In this document: one piece after another, positions 21,339 through 32,029 of the stretch | How the letters are laid out: each line of letters begins with the position of its first letter | Numbering within the stretch: position 1 is the stretch's first letter | DNA from: Batillaria attramentaria | Lineage: Eukaryota; Mollusca; Gastropoda; Batillariidae | DNA: 64,000 bases | NCBI GenBank assembly: GCA_018292915.2 | Contig: JACVVK020000084.1 | Span: forward strand, 146,501-210,500 | Direction: 5' to 3' | Position numbers and translations under genes: made by a program | The notes under the pieces: model-generated | What the model was told of the DNA's origin: nothing | The model's input: only the letters and a program-made list of their open reading frames with translations | Database searches by the model: none

Positions 21339-22337
21339 TGGCTCCCTTGTGACAAAGGTCAAGGTCATTCACGAGAGTATGTTTGTAAAGCTCTTATCAC
21401 TATCCATTATCATGCCAAGTAAAGTGTCTCTGGCACTCTGAGTTCATCTCGCTTTGTTTGGTGCCTCTACTGTTTGTTGTTTTGGAGAAAATGCCAAGGT
21501 TGAAATTTCCCCCAAAACAGCTTGCACGGCCTTGACCTTGACTAGAATTGTCATTGAACATAGGTATGTTTGTAAAGGTGTTGCGAATGTCTATTATTAC
21601 GAAAATTTTGATGCCTATGTTAAGGTTTTGGAAGGTTTTCCGCAAAACAGCTTGCATGGCCTTGACCTTGACTCAAAGTCACTGAATACAGGTATGTCAG
21701 TAAAGGCGTTGTCAATATCTATCATCATGCAAAGTTTGATGTCTCTGGCTTTTCTAAATTCTGAGAAAATGCCAATGTAAAATTTCCAAACAGACAGCTT
21801 TAGCCACCTTGACCTTGGGTCAAAGTCAATCATTCATGGTATGTTTCGAAAGGTCTTATGGCTGTCTATCAGGATGCCAAGTTTAGTGCCTCTGCTGTTT
21901 AACTCTTTGACGACGGAGCGAAATTTCTGACACACGATTTCCTATAGGAAATCGTGTGTCAGAAATTGCGCTCCGTCGTCAAAGAGTTAAAGATTATGAG
22001 AAAATGCCAATGTTAAGGTTTTCTGCAGAATGCGGAAAATAGTTTGTACGGCCTTGACCTTGACACAAGGCCATTGAATACATCTATATATGTAAAGTTC
22101 TTATCAATGTCTATCATCATGCAAAGTTTAAAACCTCTTGCCTTTGTAAATTCCAAGAAAATGCCAGTGTAAAATTTCAGACAGGCAGCTTTTGTGACCT
22201 TGACCTTGAGTCAAGGACATTCAAAATGATATATTTTGGAAGGTCTTAGCGCTGTCTATAAGCGTGCCACGTTCGGTTCCTCTGCCATCGGTAGATTTTG
22301 AGAAAATGCCGATGTTAAGGTTTACTGCGCGCGCGCG

Positions 22338-22390
<53 letters not shown>

Positions 22391-22436
22391 GACGGAGGGT
22401 TATTACATAGACTCCCTTTGTTACACAAGGGAGCCA
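21339..22436. mobile_element. Degenerate 130-157-bp tandem array, possibly one TIR element
   Basis: The phrase cttgaccttg recurs at 21531, 21661, 21808, 22053 and 22199; units share atgtttgtaaag, tctatcatcatgc and gagaaaatgcc. The outer ends are inverted: tggctcccttgtg..acaaagg (21339) against cctttgttacacaagggagcca (ending 22436). This suggests a non-autonomous DNA element with internal repeats, but no flanking duplication is clear and the ends are themselves partly palindromic. A TTAA palindrome (21899-21990) is inserted in one unit. A GC then AC microsatellite lies at 22326-22387. Confidence 0.7.
21899..21990. mobile_element. 92-bp TTAA palindromic MITE, copy 1
   Basis: Two 46-bp arms meet at cctatagg with one mismatch (arm position 23). 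Each end is TTAA followed by ctctttgacgacg. The interrupted tandem unit, compared with its neighbours, shows that a single TTAA was the target. TTAA duplication and a CTCTTTG end are compatible with a piggyBac-mobilised MITE; that is inference. A second copy is at 53197-53288. Confidence 0.93.
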
Positions 22437-22715
22437 AAAAGGGCGTAAACGCCTGTCAAATCCATTATACTTAGGTCGTCTTGCATATGACGTTAGTTGA
22501 GAAGACCGGCTGGATCTGGAAAAAAAACAACGGAAAACTGATTTTGACGTCATATGACACGTAAGGTTTTAAATATTGACACATGCAGGTGACGCACCTT
22601 TCGAACTCTGGTCCTCCCAGAAACATGGAGACCTGAGTTTAATGTAACGTAGATATATGGTGCTAATATTTAGAGTATTACCAGTCATGCAACATTCAAA
22701 CTCTACCCTCCCCCC

Positions 22716-22778
<63 letters not shown>

Positions 22779-22969
22779 CGACGACGAGACTGAGCTCACT
22801 AACATAGCGTTATGATTGCGAATATTACGTCGTGGCTGATATACTTTACAAACTGTGGTCCACACAAACCACAGAGAGCTAAGTTTGACGTAACATAATT
22901 ATGGTGCATATTATTACGTCACCACTGACGCACCATTTAAACTTTGTCCATATTTTCCAGCAAGTCTTC
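22437..22969. repeat. AC microsatellite in sequence without a gene
   Basis: An AC repeat fills 22719-22777. Around it the phrase resembling gacgcacc..tcgaactctgg..accacaga..gagctaagtttgacgtaac appears twice (about 22590 and 22850), suggesting a diverged direct repeat. Confidence 0.6.
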
Positions 22970-22981
22970 TATGAAGTTTGG

Positions 22982-23150
22982 GGAGCCGGGGTGGTCGAAT
23001 GGTAGAGCGTTGGACTTCTAATGCTCGGGTCGTGAGTTCGATCCCGGCTGGGGCCAAATATTTGTGCTGGCTTTTTCATCGTTGCCCCGTCTTTGATATC
23101 ACCCTATGTGGTGGAAAAGGACGCTAAACCCCCAAACACCCCACCCACCC
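22982..23150 (+). mobile_element. SINE family 1, best full-length copy
   Basis: Head gggagccggggtggtcgaat with A box; B box gagttcgatcccgg; body ccaaatatttgtgctggc, cgttgccccgtctttgatat, gtggtggaaaaggacg; 3' end of CACCC repeats. The flanks tatgaagtttgg (22970-22981) and tataaagtttgg (23151-23162) are a 12-bp target-site duplication with one mismatch. It is close to the 50052 copy, so the family was active recently. Confidence 0.95.
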
Positions 23151-23162
23151 TATAAAGTTTGG

Positions 23163-23573
23163 CTTGTCGTAGATTTTGGTTTTTTTTGGAACGGGCTGAA
23201 CTCTGGTGGTGGTTAATTATTTGGGAATCTGTGCTTCACCTTCTAGTCCTAAACTCCAGTGAGTCCCCCGTACGGAGTAAGACTCAAAGCGCAGTTGTTT
23301 CGTAACGCCTTCCCCCTAATCAGACTGCGGTGGGTTGTTAACGATATTCGATCGAGTACCGCACCCTCTTTCCGCGTTCACAACAAAGAGGGCCTGGCGC
23401 AGTATTAAGGCTCTTTAGGCTTTAGGCTCTTTATTCTCTGACGCGTTGGCGTTTGCGTTGAGTACTTGATGTGTATGTGTGTGGGAGGATGGAATGGGGT
23501 CGGGAGTACATGGGGAGAGGAATGGGGGATGGGTGATAGATTTAGAGATCCCGTAACCAAGCAAATTGTGACC
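23163..23573. other. No gene recognised
   Basis: No gene or matched repeat. The reverse frame at 23405-23683 covers a hairpin MITE and is not coding. Confidence 0.5.
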
Positions 23574-23652
23574 CTCCACCACGAAACGAGTCGACTTGTA
23601 ACATGAACAAATGGCACAAGAAGACTCATTTCGTGGTGGAAGGTCACATTAA
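23574..23652. mobile_element. Hairpin MITE, copy 2
   Basis: Same element as 20541-20624: arms with gaccctccaccacgaa and ttcgtggtggaaggtc around a loop containing gtaacatgaacaaatggcac. The loop is conserved between copies although it does not pair. Confidence 0.88.
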
Positions 23653-23738
23653 TAGTTAGTGCACAGTTTCGAAACCGAGCCAATGATTAGGATAATAGTT
23701 TCGAGATTTCCGACCTTTGACCTGGAACCGGGGTTCGG

Positions 23739-23903
23739 GGTGGGGTGTGGGTGGGTGTTTGGGGGTTTAACGTCCTTTTCCACCACATACGGGTGATATC
23801 AAAGACGGACCAAGGATGAAAAAGAAAGCACCCAGCCGGGATACGAACTCACGACCCGAGCATTAGAAGTCCAACGCTTTACCATTCGGCCACCCAGGCT
23901 CCC
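23739..23903 (-). mobile_element. SINE family 1 copy with 11-bp target-site duplication
   Basis: Reverse-strand full-length copy, with part of the ccaaatatttgtgctgg block deleted. The duplication ccggggttcgg lies at 23728-23738 and 23904-23914, exact. A and B boxes are both visible. Confidence 0.93.
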
Positions 23904-24046
23904 CCGGGGTTCGGTATGATACACAGGCAAGAATTGTTGTTCTCTGCTTCCGCCGTTAGCTATAGAGAAAATGTCGGCAACTCGGTACGTTCCCTTTGGG
24001 AACAACCCGCCAGTTCACGTCCGCCAAAGGGTCTGCGACAACCACG

Positions 24047-24205
24047 AAGAGAGGGGACAGTTGAGCGTAGACCGTTGGACTTTCAGTGCTCGGGTCGTGA
24101 GTTTGAAAACTGGCTAGGAGCCAAAACATCGCGCTGGCTTTTCCCTTGTTGCCCTGTCTTAGATATCATCCTTATTTGATGGAAAAGGACGTTTAACCCC
24201 CAATC
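24047..24205 (+). mobile_element. Degenerate SINE family 1 copy
   Basis: Recognisable by gtgctcgggtcgtgagtttgaa (B box mutated), gcgctggc, ttgccctgtctta and gatggaaaaggacg followed by a CCCCAA end. The head start is rearranged. Confidence 0.7.
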
Positions 24206-24285
24206 GTTTAACCCTCTGCGTCAACCACGTCGTTCAGGCAAAGCCTGGAGACACAACCCTTCTCACGGTTCTAATTATTGCTTCG

Positions 24286-24355
<70 letters not shown>

Positions 24356-24377
24356 GCTGCTGCTGCTGCTGCTGCTC
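24286..24377. repeat. TTG/CTG trinucleotide tract
   Basis: About 23 TTG units followed by about 7 CTG units. Poly-Leu and poly-Gln frames on the two strands are artefacts of this repeat. Confidence 0.95.
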
Positions 24378-25253
24378 TCCGAGTATTGTTCTTTCGTCTT
24401 CCCTTCCCTTGGGTCTCATAACCGCTGCAATTATGCTATCTCCATGGCAGTTTTACAGCGCCCCACAAATGGCCAATCATCATCATCGCCATGTAAAACG
24501 CCATGGAAAGATTTATAAACGTCTTTGTTTTCTGGGATTATGAGGCATTGCAACAGAAGACAAAAATGCACGGATATTTGTTGTCAGCACCTGCAATGAT
24601 GGGCTTCTCTCGTTGGAGGCTGCCTGAATTTCCCGAAAGGGCAGTTCTGGGACGCAGAGATCCCTCGTGATGAATTTTGTTGGCCAAACTCAGGGAAGAG
24701 TTGCCAAGACACGAGCATTCTCCAGACCAGTGGGCAAATCCTGTGGGTCCCGTTTGTTCAGAATCGCATTCCCTCATTTTGATTAAAATGCTAGCTTGCC
24801 CAAGCTTTGTGTTTTTTTTTTTTCCTCCAAAGCCGGGGATATGTGATCTCATTCTCAGCAGACGCATCATTCCCCGGCGTCGTTCGTAGTGTCACCTCGG
24901 TCATTATCTAAGCCTGGATCAGAGTAGCTAACACTGCGATGGGGTTCAGCCCGCAGACGCCCAGACACACATATATTTCATGTATACTGTATATCTGGCA
25001 TTCCCTCGTGGTTTAGAAAGCAACACAATGTATTCATTGTTATAGCGACAAGCGTGCATACAGTACTTATTCATACCGCGTGACAAAACCACACAGACTC
25101 ATACATCTCTTACAATATTTTCCCTCTGGGTTTGCTTTTTAAAATATTCATTGGCACCGATGTTATTCTATGGCTTTGGCCTGGTTAGATTGTGTTTTGC
25201 ATAGTGAGTTGTGATTTGTGGTCTGCTTGTGAGCTGAGCAAGATAAAACAGGA
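24378..25253. other. No gene recognised
   Basis: The reverse frame at 24538-24870 has mixed composition (for example ECDSEQTGPTGFAHWSGE) but no family or splice support. Confidence 0.35.
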
Positions 25254-25532
25254 CGGGCCGATCGTCGGGAGTTCTCTCCGGCTTCCTCCCCCTCTTCTTT
25301 GGAAATGTTCAGCCCACCAAATTTGAAAACTAATGCAATTCTAAACTCCGAAATTGAAATAGCTGAGCTGACCCTTCGCACCACGTGATTGTAATGTGTT
25401 TATGTCCAGTGTTTGAGAAAATGCGTGTGATCCACGTGAGTGTGCGTGTTGGGTTCAGTTCGCAGCGCTTTGAGCCGATTCATGAAACTGGGTAAAGCTC
25501 CTACACAATACTCATTATTATTATTATTATTA
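25254..25532 (+). mobile_element. SINE family 2 copy, head-truncated
   Basis: Plus-strand copy of the body seen in reverse at 43520 and 62303: gagttctctccgg, atgttcagccca, tgcaattctaaa, gctgagctg.cccttcgca, gattgtaatgtg, gcgctttgagcc and an ATT-repeat 3' tail (25513-25532). The tRNA head is missing. Confidence 0.8.
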
Positions 25533-25585
25533 AAGGGACATTGAGACAACACTTCTGCATTACATGGCAATGACATTGACAATGA

Positions 25586-25835
25586 CGATGAATCTTTATT
25601 TTCCAACGGTAAAAGTCTTGGCAAAAATACCATATTCCAACTTACTGTTGCTAAAGTACGAAAATATAAACAAAGCAAGAAATAAAGACATGAACTTCAT
25701 ATATATAGCTAGATCCTTGAACTATAAGAAAAGAGTCATAGGTTTCTTGCACAGGTTTCCTCCAATAGACTATTTGCTGGACTCAGATTTTCTAAAGTAC
25801 GAAAATATAAATAAAGTGAGAAATAAAGACATGAA

Positions 25836-25932
<97 letters not shown>

Positions 25933-26020
25933 CATACATAATTATATCCTTGAACTATAAGAAAGGCGTCATAGGCGTATTGCATGGGTTTCCTCCAACA
26001 GACAAATTGCTGGACCCAGC
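25586..26020 (-). repeat. LINE 3'-end relic with 141-bp duplication and microsatellite
   Basis: ctttattttccaacggtaaaag at the left (25591) matches the LINE-like end at 43927. The block ctaaagtacgaaaatataaa recurs at 25651 and 25792 (141-bp period), and ccttgaactataagaaa recurs near 25713 and 25951. The second unit is expanded by a CT then AC microsatellite (25838-25929). Confidence 0.7.
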
Positions 26021-26626
26021 AGAGATTTCCAACAAGGACAGCCACCAGCGTAGCTGTGGGCGTCGGCTTTGCCTAATCGTCAGACTCAATAAAGCGAGGG
26101 CCTAACAGAATTTTAAGAAGAGGGATTTGGGACCCTACCGGAGAACATTGACGTATTTCGGTTTGTCAGATGTAGGAAGAGGCGTGAGTGTTTTTCTTGC
26201 ACTACTTCGCCTTGACTGGAGGAGTGGACATTACTAGATTAGGGCGGTAAACGAGCTTTCGGGATGTCATCCTTTCTCTGAATTCCCTGATCCTTTCTTG
26301 GGCCGAGGATTACTTGCAAAGACGGCCATCTGTCCGGGTTGGACGTAGCTTCGCTGGGATTGGAGACACTTGAATTAGTTTTACTGCGAGTATTTGTGGT
26401 CCTTCTTCCTATGAGAGCTTCCCTTGCCGCCTGCCTGTCTGTCTGAAGGGGATTTGGTCGAGCTCGAGCTCTCTCTCTCTCTCTCTCTCTCTGTGGAATA
26501 CCAGATTATATATATACTTTGCATGCAGATGTAACAGTTTTGATGTGAATTTAGATCCGCCTACGTGATTCCAAACGCGTGTAGGCTAATAACGAGACAA
26601 GATTTTGTTCGTTTGTTTGTTTGTTT

Positions 26627-26627
<1 letters not shown>
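26021..26627. other. No gene recognised; CT tract
   Basis: A CT repeat is at 26468-26492. No gene found. Confidence 0.5.
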
Positions 26628-26686
<59 letters not shown>

Positions 26687-26900
26687 GTGCTTGTTTGTTT
26701 ATTTATTTTTTACTGTTTTCTGTATTGTTACTGTTGTTTTGGTTTTTGTTGTTGTTGTTGTTTCGTGTTATGTTTCATCTTTGGTTTGGGGTTTTTTGTT
26801 TGTTTGGATGGTTGGTTGTTTTTGCTTTTTATTGGGAGGGGAGGGGGAGGGAGGCGGAAGGGAGTGGAGGTGGAGTGGAGATGGAGGGTTGCCTTCACCC
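26628..26900. repeat. TG microsatellite and T/G-rich tract
   Basis: TG repeat at 26628-26685, followed by TTTG-rich and G-rich sequence. The Cys/Val and Phe/Leu-rich frames are repeat translations. Confidence 0.9.
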
Positions 26901-27856
26901 GTTGTACTGATAGAGGTCCCCATCCTAACCTTTACACCAAAACCACAGTCCTAGCGCCAAGAGCTTCCCGCAGACACTTACATATTCATACCTCCCGTGA
27001 AATCGTCCTCCCCTTGTTTTGCGCATTGGACACCAGGGATTCCTAGTCTCGGTAAAAGTAGACCAGAACTTGTCTTAACGAGACACTTTTCCCCTTACCG
27101 AACAAGAGATTCTAACAGCAGTTAACGCGACAGCGTCGGCGGTTTTCAATGTAGCTGGTTAGAGATGGTGTCAAACAAACCAGCCAAAGACGTGAAAATT
27201 GCCAGCAGCACGAAAGGGCAAACGCTGTTTGACGCACTGTTAGTTTCGAACGGGAAATTAAAATCCGAGTAAAACCGCAGACAAATCTTACCACGAGCAT
27301 TGTGTTACCGGCAGAACGTTGCTTTGTACTTTATTTCATTTTAACGGCAGCGGAGGAAGTTGTGCCTGCGGGGACTGTAAACTACAAAGAAAACACAAGA
27401 AAGCTGAAAACTGAAGGCGTCTCGGTTACACGTTTCAGCTCGTGTCTGGAAAGCTCTGTGTGACCTTTTGTAATCCAATGTTGTCGTGTGAAAAAAGTAC
27501 TTGGAAATTTGATGCGACTCGTAGAACTACTTGCTTGAGCACACGCACGGGAGGTGGGGGGGGGGGAGGGGGGTCGTCAACTTGCACCCCCCTGGCGTGA
27601 ATAGTTCTTCGTTTTCTCGCGCAGTAAGCTAAACAGCAAACGGCATGTATTGTCTTTGCAGACAGGTCCGTTTGCCTTCATTTTCTCTGACATCAGTGCT
27701 AAACTATACAGAGATGCTCCCTCTCACCACCCACCCACCCACCCCTCCCCTCCCCTCCCCTCCCCTCCAAGCCCTCTTCTATTATATCGTTTACCACTGA
27801 CCATACACGCTGGAGTGGAAGAGTTGTCGCCCTTACCCCTGGGAGCACATGCAAAC
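26901..27856. other. No gene recognised
   Basis: G-run near 27557 and CCCAC/CCCCT repeats near 27733. No gene or repeat match. Confidence 0.5.
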
Positions 27857-28020
27857 GTTAGTTAATTAGTTAGTTAGTTAGGGCTTTAGGTCGCGCAAGC
27901 AACAAAGACTATTTCGAACATATTCAAGGGATTGCAAATGCATTTCGAAGTTGCTAATAACAGAAATATGATGTCAGTCGCTAAGCCTTTGCTTTGCAAT
28001 TAAATTGAAATGTCAGGGCT
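27857..28020 (-). mobile_element. Possible retroelement 3' end with AACT tail
   Basis: The run tagttagttagttag followed by ggctttaggtcgcgcaagcaacaaagac resembles starts at 11078, 50765 and 55290. In reverse orientation it would be a 3' UTR ending in an AACT-type tail. No coding part is present. Confidence 0.45.
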
Positions 28021-28894
28021 CACCGTCCCCTAGAGACTAAATACGCCTACAACCTCACAAGAAGGCAAACTTTGCCAGATTTAAATATCGCCTGGGGCTT
28101 ATCTAGACGGCTACACTCAGACTAGGGGTAGAATCCAGTCAGGATCTGTTTTCGCCGTATTTTGTCTTTATGTGGTCTTCCCGTCTGAAACAATTTCGTA
28201 GACTAGCCCGCTTGAATTGTATCGACAACAGCTTGGACAGAATCCAAAATCTAGAGACCGTTGCACGGTTTGCACGGTTTGCTGCCAGACTAGCGTGATG
28301 ACCTCTTCCCTTATCTCCGCGACATCGTCCGAACCGTGGGTTATAAAGGTCAGACTTGTCAGCGATTGGCTGACGCCCATGCAGTATCCGGGCGTAGAAA
28401 CGCCAAGTGAGGGAAATGTAACGCAGGTCACTGACACTTTGCTCTTTAGAATGGTGTTGTCATTTCTGCTGACGCTTACACCTCACGAGATGATGTCACC
28501 CGTCACGTGGCGGCAATGTAATTAGTTTACAGGACTGCCAGTTTTGGACGTATCAGATTCTTAATATTGCAAAACTTTCTGTGTAGGCGTCTGATTGAGT
28601 TTATAACGTTCAGATGAAGTTTGGAACTTGCCTGGCTCAAATATCCGCTTCATTACGAGGACTCGGGAGTTAGTTTACATTCTCTCGTCAGTGATCACCA
28701 GACAGAAAAGTTCACATGTGCCTGCGTGACCCTATCAGATTTGTCAGTTACACGTGAGGGGCATGACTGAGATCTGTGTAAACAGTCCTCTTTTTTGAAC
28801 TAGTTGGTTTCTGTTGTTTTTTAATCACCCGTTTTGTGGGGGTTTGGTCAGAGGGAGACGGTGGGGCTTGCTTGGCCGATTGTAGATTGAATTC
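28021..28894. other. No gene recognised
   Basis: The reverse frame at 28168-28437 has an average composition but no recognised domain or start context. A CACGTG box lies at about 28504. Confidence 0.4.
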
Positions 28895-29058
28895 TTGGGC
28901 ATCTGGCAAACCCAGGCTTCGCTTCTTTTCAATTATTTTCGCAACTGCCGTCTTTCGCTTTTCTGTGATAGTGAACCTTGGGCATCTGATAAACCCCGAC
29001 TTCGCTTCTTTTCAATTATTTTCGCAACTGCCGTCTTTTCGCTTTTTTGTGCTAGCTG
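28895..29058 (+). repeat. 83-bp tandem duplication
   Basis: ttgggcatctg at 28895 and 28978 begins two copies that share cttcgcttcttttcaatta and ttttcgcaactgccgtcttt. Confidence 0.9.
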
Positions 29059-29295
29059 CTCACCCCACCCCACTACTTTCTCCGAAACAACTGTATTTCT
29101 TAAGAGCCCATACAAAAATCGCAATTTTATTTGAAATCTTCACATCACTAGAAGCCACTTCAAGCCAGGCACCATTACGCAATCTGCAGTGGTATCGGGC
29201 CTAGCGGGGAAGACCCAGGCCTGGTGTAATAGTGGATTGAAGTGGCTCCTACCGGTGTACAGTGGCTTGTTCTTTGTAACCAGTCTTATCATATT

Positions 29296-29380
29296 TAATT
29301 CAATTCAATAATTCTTTATTGTCATCGAGAGGAAGCACTTCGGTTGCGGCGTAAAAACAGACAACAACCACATACACAAT
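29296..29380 (-). mobile_element. LINE 3' end with TTGAA tail
   Basis: Plus-strand tttaattcaattcaataattctttattgtcatcg is the reverse of a LINE terminus (caataaagaattattgaattgaatt). The same type of end occurs at 34009, 37282 and 45208. An AC/GC-rich microsatellite follows at 29429-29517. Confidence 0.65.
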
Positions 29381-29428
29381 GTAACATGTCCCAATAGTTA
29401 AATATGTAATATCACAACAATAACACTC

Positions 29429-29517
29429 ACACACGCACGCACGCCCACACAAACACGCACACACACGCACGCGCGCACACACACGCACGCACACACACAC
29501 GCACACATACACACACT
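29429..29517. repeat. AC/GC microsatellite
   Basis: Imperfect cacacgcacg repeat. Confidence 0.9.
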
Positions 29518-30306
29518 TCCTAATTACCATGCTCTCATTAAATACGCCACTATTAAGACGGGACTACAACCCTATATAGTGGAGGGAGTTGTTGGACTCG
29601 AGCTCCGAAGAGTTCTGTGACGGCTAACATCCCAGACTGCCTTCACATTCGAAAGACCCTAACAGTTTGGCCCAGTCTTTCATCGTAACAGCACAACCAC
29701 TCTAAGCGCTCATGAAACGAGGGTATAGCGACCTAAAGATTCAGTCATCCAGTCGTATGCCAAACACCACAAGTGCACCAGATATACGAGTCTCTGAGAC
29801 TGTCCGTCGCATATATATTGTTTTGCTGCCTCGCTCATCGAAGTCCTGCGCGGTGTATACGTTGCACTGGCAGGAAAACAGCTCTCACCAAAGCTCAGTA
29901 ATTGTAGAGGATCTTGTGTAAGGACACCCGCATACAGTGTGTGCTGTTTTCCTGCAGCCGTCCCGGTGTAGGATCACAAACTTCATCCCCAGACGGATTC
30001 ACTCCAGAGTAGAATCTCGTAAACCCTCACTTCCTTTTAGAAACAAAAGTACTCCAGCGTACTCCTCCCACGATGGACTTACTCGAACGAAAGACTCACT
30101 CCCCTGTTCAAAGGGAAGAAATCGTAAGCCCGATTTACCTCCCTTGGTTTCTTTTTCAAATGCAAATGAAACTGTTGATGAATGCAATAAACGCTTACAT
30201 TAGAGATAATATTTATTTACATCACAAACATTTATGTAAGCCGTTTAGCCATGGCGGGGCAGTTCTTCTGTCGTAGGAAATTTTACGACATTTTTTTCTC
30301 CGGAGA
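29518..30306. other. No gene recognised; relic of the 4.4-kb element
   Basis: cttctgtcgtaggaaatttta at about 30267 matches the interior of the 4428-4646 element. Nothing coding. Confidence 0.4.
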
Positions 30307-30307
30307 A

Positions 30308-30394
30308 TCCTTTTTCTCGTTGCCCCGTCTTTGACATCACCCATACGTGGTGAAAAAGAACTGTAAACTCCCAAGCACCCACCCATCCCACCCT
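30308..30394 (+). mobile_element. SINE family 1 tail fragment
   Basis: Only the 3' half is present: tttttctcgttgccccgtct, gtggtgaaaaagaac and CACCC-type end. The head is absent, consistent with 5' truncation. Confidence 0.8.
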
Positions 30395-30892
30395 CCAGAG
30401 AAACATCGTCTCGCTACACCTTCATTCTGGTCGCCGTTTAAAAAAAAAAAAAGGCTAAGGGACGCAACCCTTTCAAAACCAAAATGCAGCGAATGCACAT
30501 GCGCGTAAACTGTCTACTGTAATGTGCTAGACAGAGACTTGTCTATCATGGTGAACTTGTGAGAAGACTCAATAACAATTTCCGAGCGGCGTCTGTGCCC
30601 TGGGACCAACGTTCAGCGAAATGGCGATAGCGATACTCAGAGGGCGCTTCCAGCCTCGGTGATATAAAATTATGTCGCGTGCTCTGCTCCCTAGTGGGCA
30701 AAGAAGTCGCGTAGTAGTCCAACTCTTTCCGGGGTTATGAAAGACACATAGGTAGTCAACCTGTCCTCAGAATATTTTGAAACTCGCACCAGTCCGCCAC
30801 CCTCTACTGGCGGAAATAAGCCTTTAGTAGCGTACTAGCCTTGAGTTCATGTCTTCCAGACAGTCGATCCGTGGTGTTAGAATAAACTGACA
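30395..30892. other. No gene recognised
   Basis: An A-run of 12 (30440). Nothing recognised. Confidence 0.5.
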
Positions 30893-30962
30893 GGGGATTT
30901 GGTCTAGTGGTTAAGGTATCCCACTTCGGATCCTGAGCTGCCTGGTTCGAATCTCAGGTGGA
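30893..30962 (+). mobile_element. tRNA-like head (SINE family 5) before a minisatellite
   Basis: A box ggtctagtggttaagg and B box ggttcgaatctca lie at tRNA spacing. The T-arm can pair cctgg with tcagg, but leaves an 8-base loop, and the acceptor arm lacks a clear 3' partner, so I call it SINE-derived. A 66-bp tandem array begins 14 bp downstream. Confidence 0.55.
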
Positions 30963-30975
30963 TAGGGTTATAGCT

Positions 30976-31425
30976 GAATTTGTCCTTTCCAAAATTACGT
31001 GCAGACTCGTGCAGCGTTTTGAGGTGGACTGGAATTTAGGGGAATTTGTCCCTTCCAAAATTACGTGCAGACTCGTATTGCGTTTTGGCGTGGACATGAA
31101 TTTAGTTGAACTGTTCGTTTCCAAAATTACGTGCAGATTCGTGCAGCTTTTCGACGTGGACACTAATTTAGTTAAATATTTCCTTTCCAAAATTACGTGC
31201 AGATCGTGCAACGTTTTTACGTGGACAGGAATTTAGTTGAATTTGTCCTTTCCAAAATTACGTGCAGACTCGTGCAACGTTTTTACGTGGAGAGGAATTT
31301 AGTTGAATTTGTCCTTTCCAGAATTACGTGCAGACTCGTGCAACGTTTTCACGTGGACAGGAATTTAGTTGAATTTGTCCTTTCCCAAACTACGTGCAGA
31401 CTCGTGCAGCGTTTTTTTATGCAGG
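30976..31425 (+). repeat. 66-bp minisatellite, about 7 units
   Basis: Unit starts are 30976, 31042, 31108, 31174, 31239, 31305 and 31371, so 66 bp except one unit of 65. Each unit has tttccaaaattacgtgcag, a cgtgca block, acgtgga and ggaatttagttga. The 22-residue repeat peptides on both strands follow from the period; the one-base deletion at about 31203 breaks the frame, which argues against coding. Confidence 0.93.
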
Positions 31426-31957
31426 TTGAGGCTGGAAGTGCGTAGGAGTCATACAAGCCGGTAGTACATCTGGCGTATTACACTGGGGGATGACCATCTA
31501 TCGGACAAAGTACCTTCGTTATCGAACTCACTCGCGTGCCGGTGTGGTGTACTTAATGGACCCCCCCCCCCCCCAAGAAATGCACCCCCAGGGTCCAACT
31601 ACTTTAAAGTTAATAGACCCCCGGGGCCCGACAATTATAATCAGAGGGGTATAATTATTGGGGGTCCAAGTGCTATGGGCGTCGAACAACTAACTCTGTG
31701 ACACAGGCCTGTTGCTGTTGGATACTCGTGTATCTATCATTCACTTGTGGTACAATTTTCTTTATTCAATGCTTGCCCGAGACTCAGTTTCAGCGTATCG
31801 CCCGGAGTGTGATCAGTGAATTGGTTGCTTTTCCCCGATTTTTTTTTGTTTTTTTTTTGTTGAGAGAAATGTGTCTGCATCCCAAACGCGGAACGGGACA
31901 ACTCCCGATATGGGTTATCCCCCTTTTATATGCAGTATTAATGACGCCCCCCCCCCC

Positions 31958-31960
<3 letters not shown>
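31426..31960. other. No gene recognised
   Basis: C-runs at 31561 and 31949; nothing else. Confidence 0.5.

Positions 31961-32029
<69 letters not shown>
31961..32029. repeat. TG microsatellite
   Basis: About 34 TG units; long Cys/Val and Thr/His frames here are artefacts. Confidence 0.97.

Noticed and set aside
22413..22436. Small hairpin ctccctt...aagggag as a Helitron 3' end
   Set aside because: No CTRR terminus follows, and the sequence pairs better with the inverted end at 21339.
30976..31425. CRISPR-like array
   Set aside because: Units are contiguous with no unique spacers, in a eukaryotic repeat context.
30958..31445. Repeat protein of 22-residue units
   Set aside because: A 66-bp period explains the open frames, and a one-base deletion breaks the frame mid-array.
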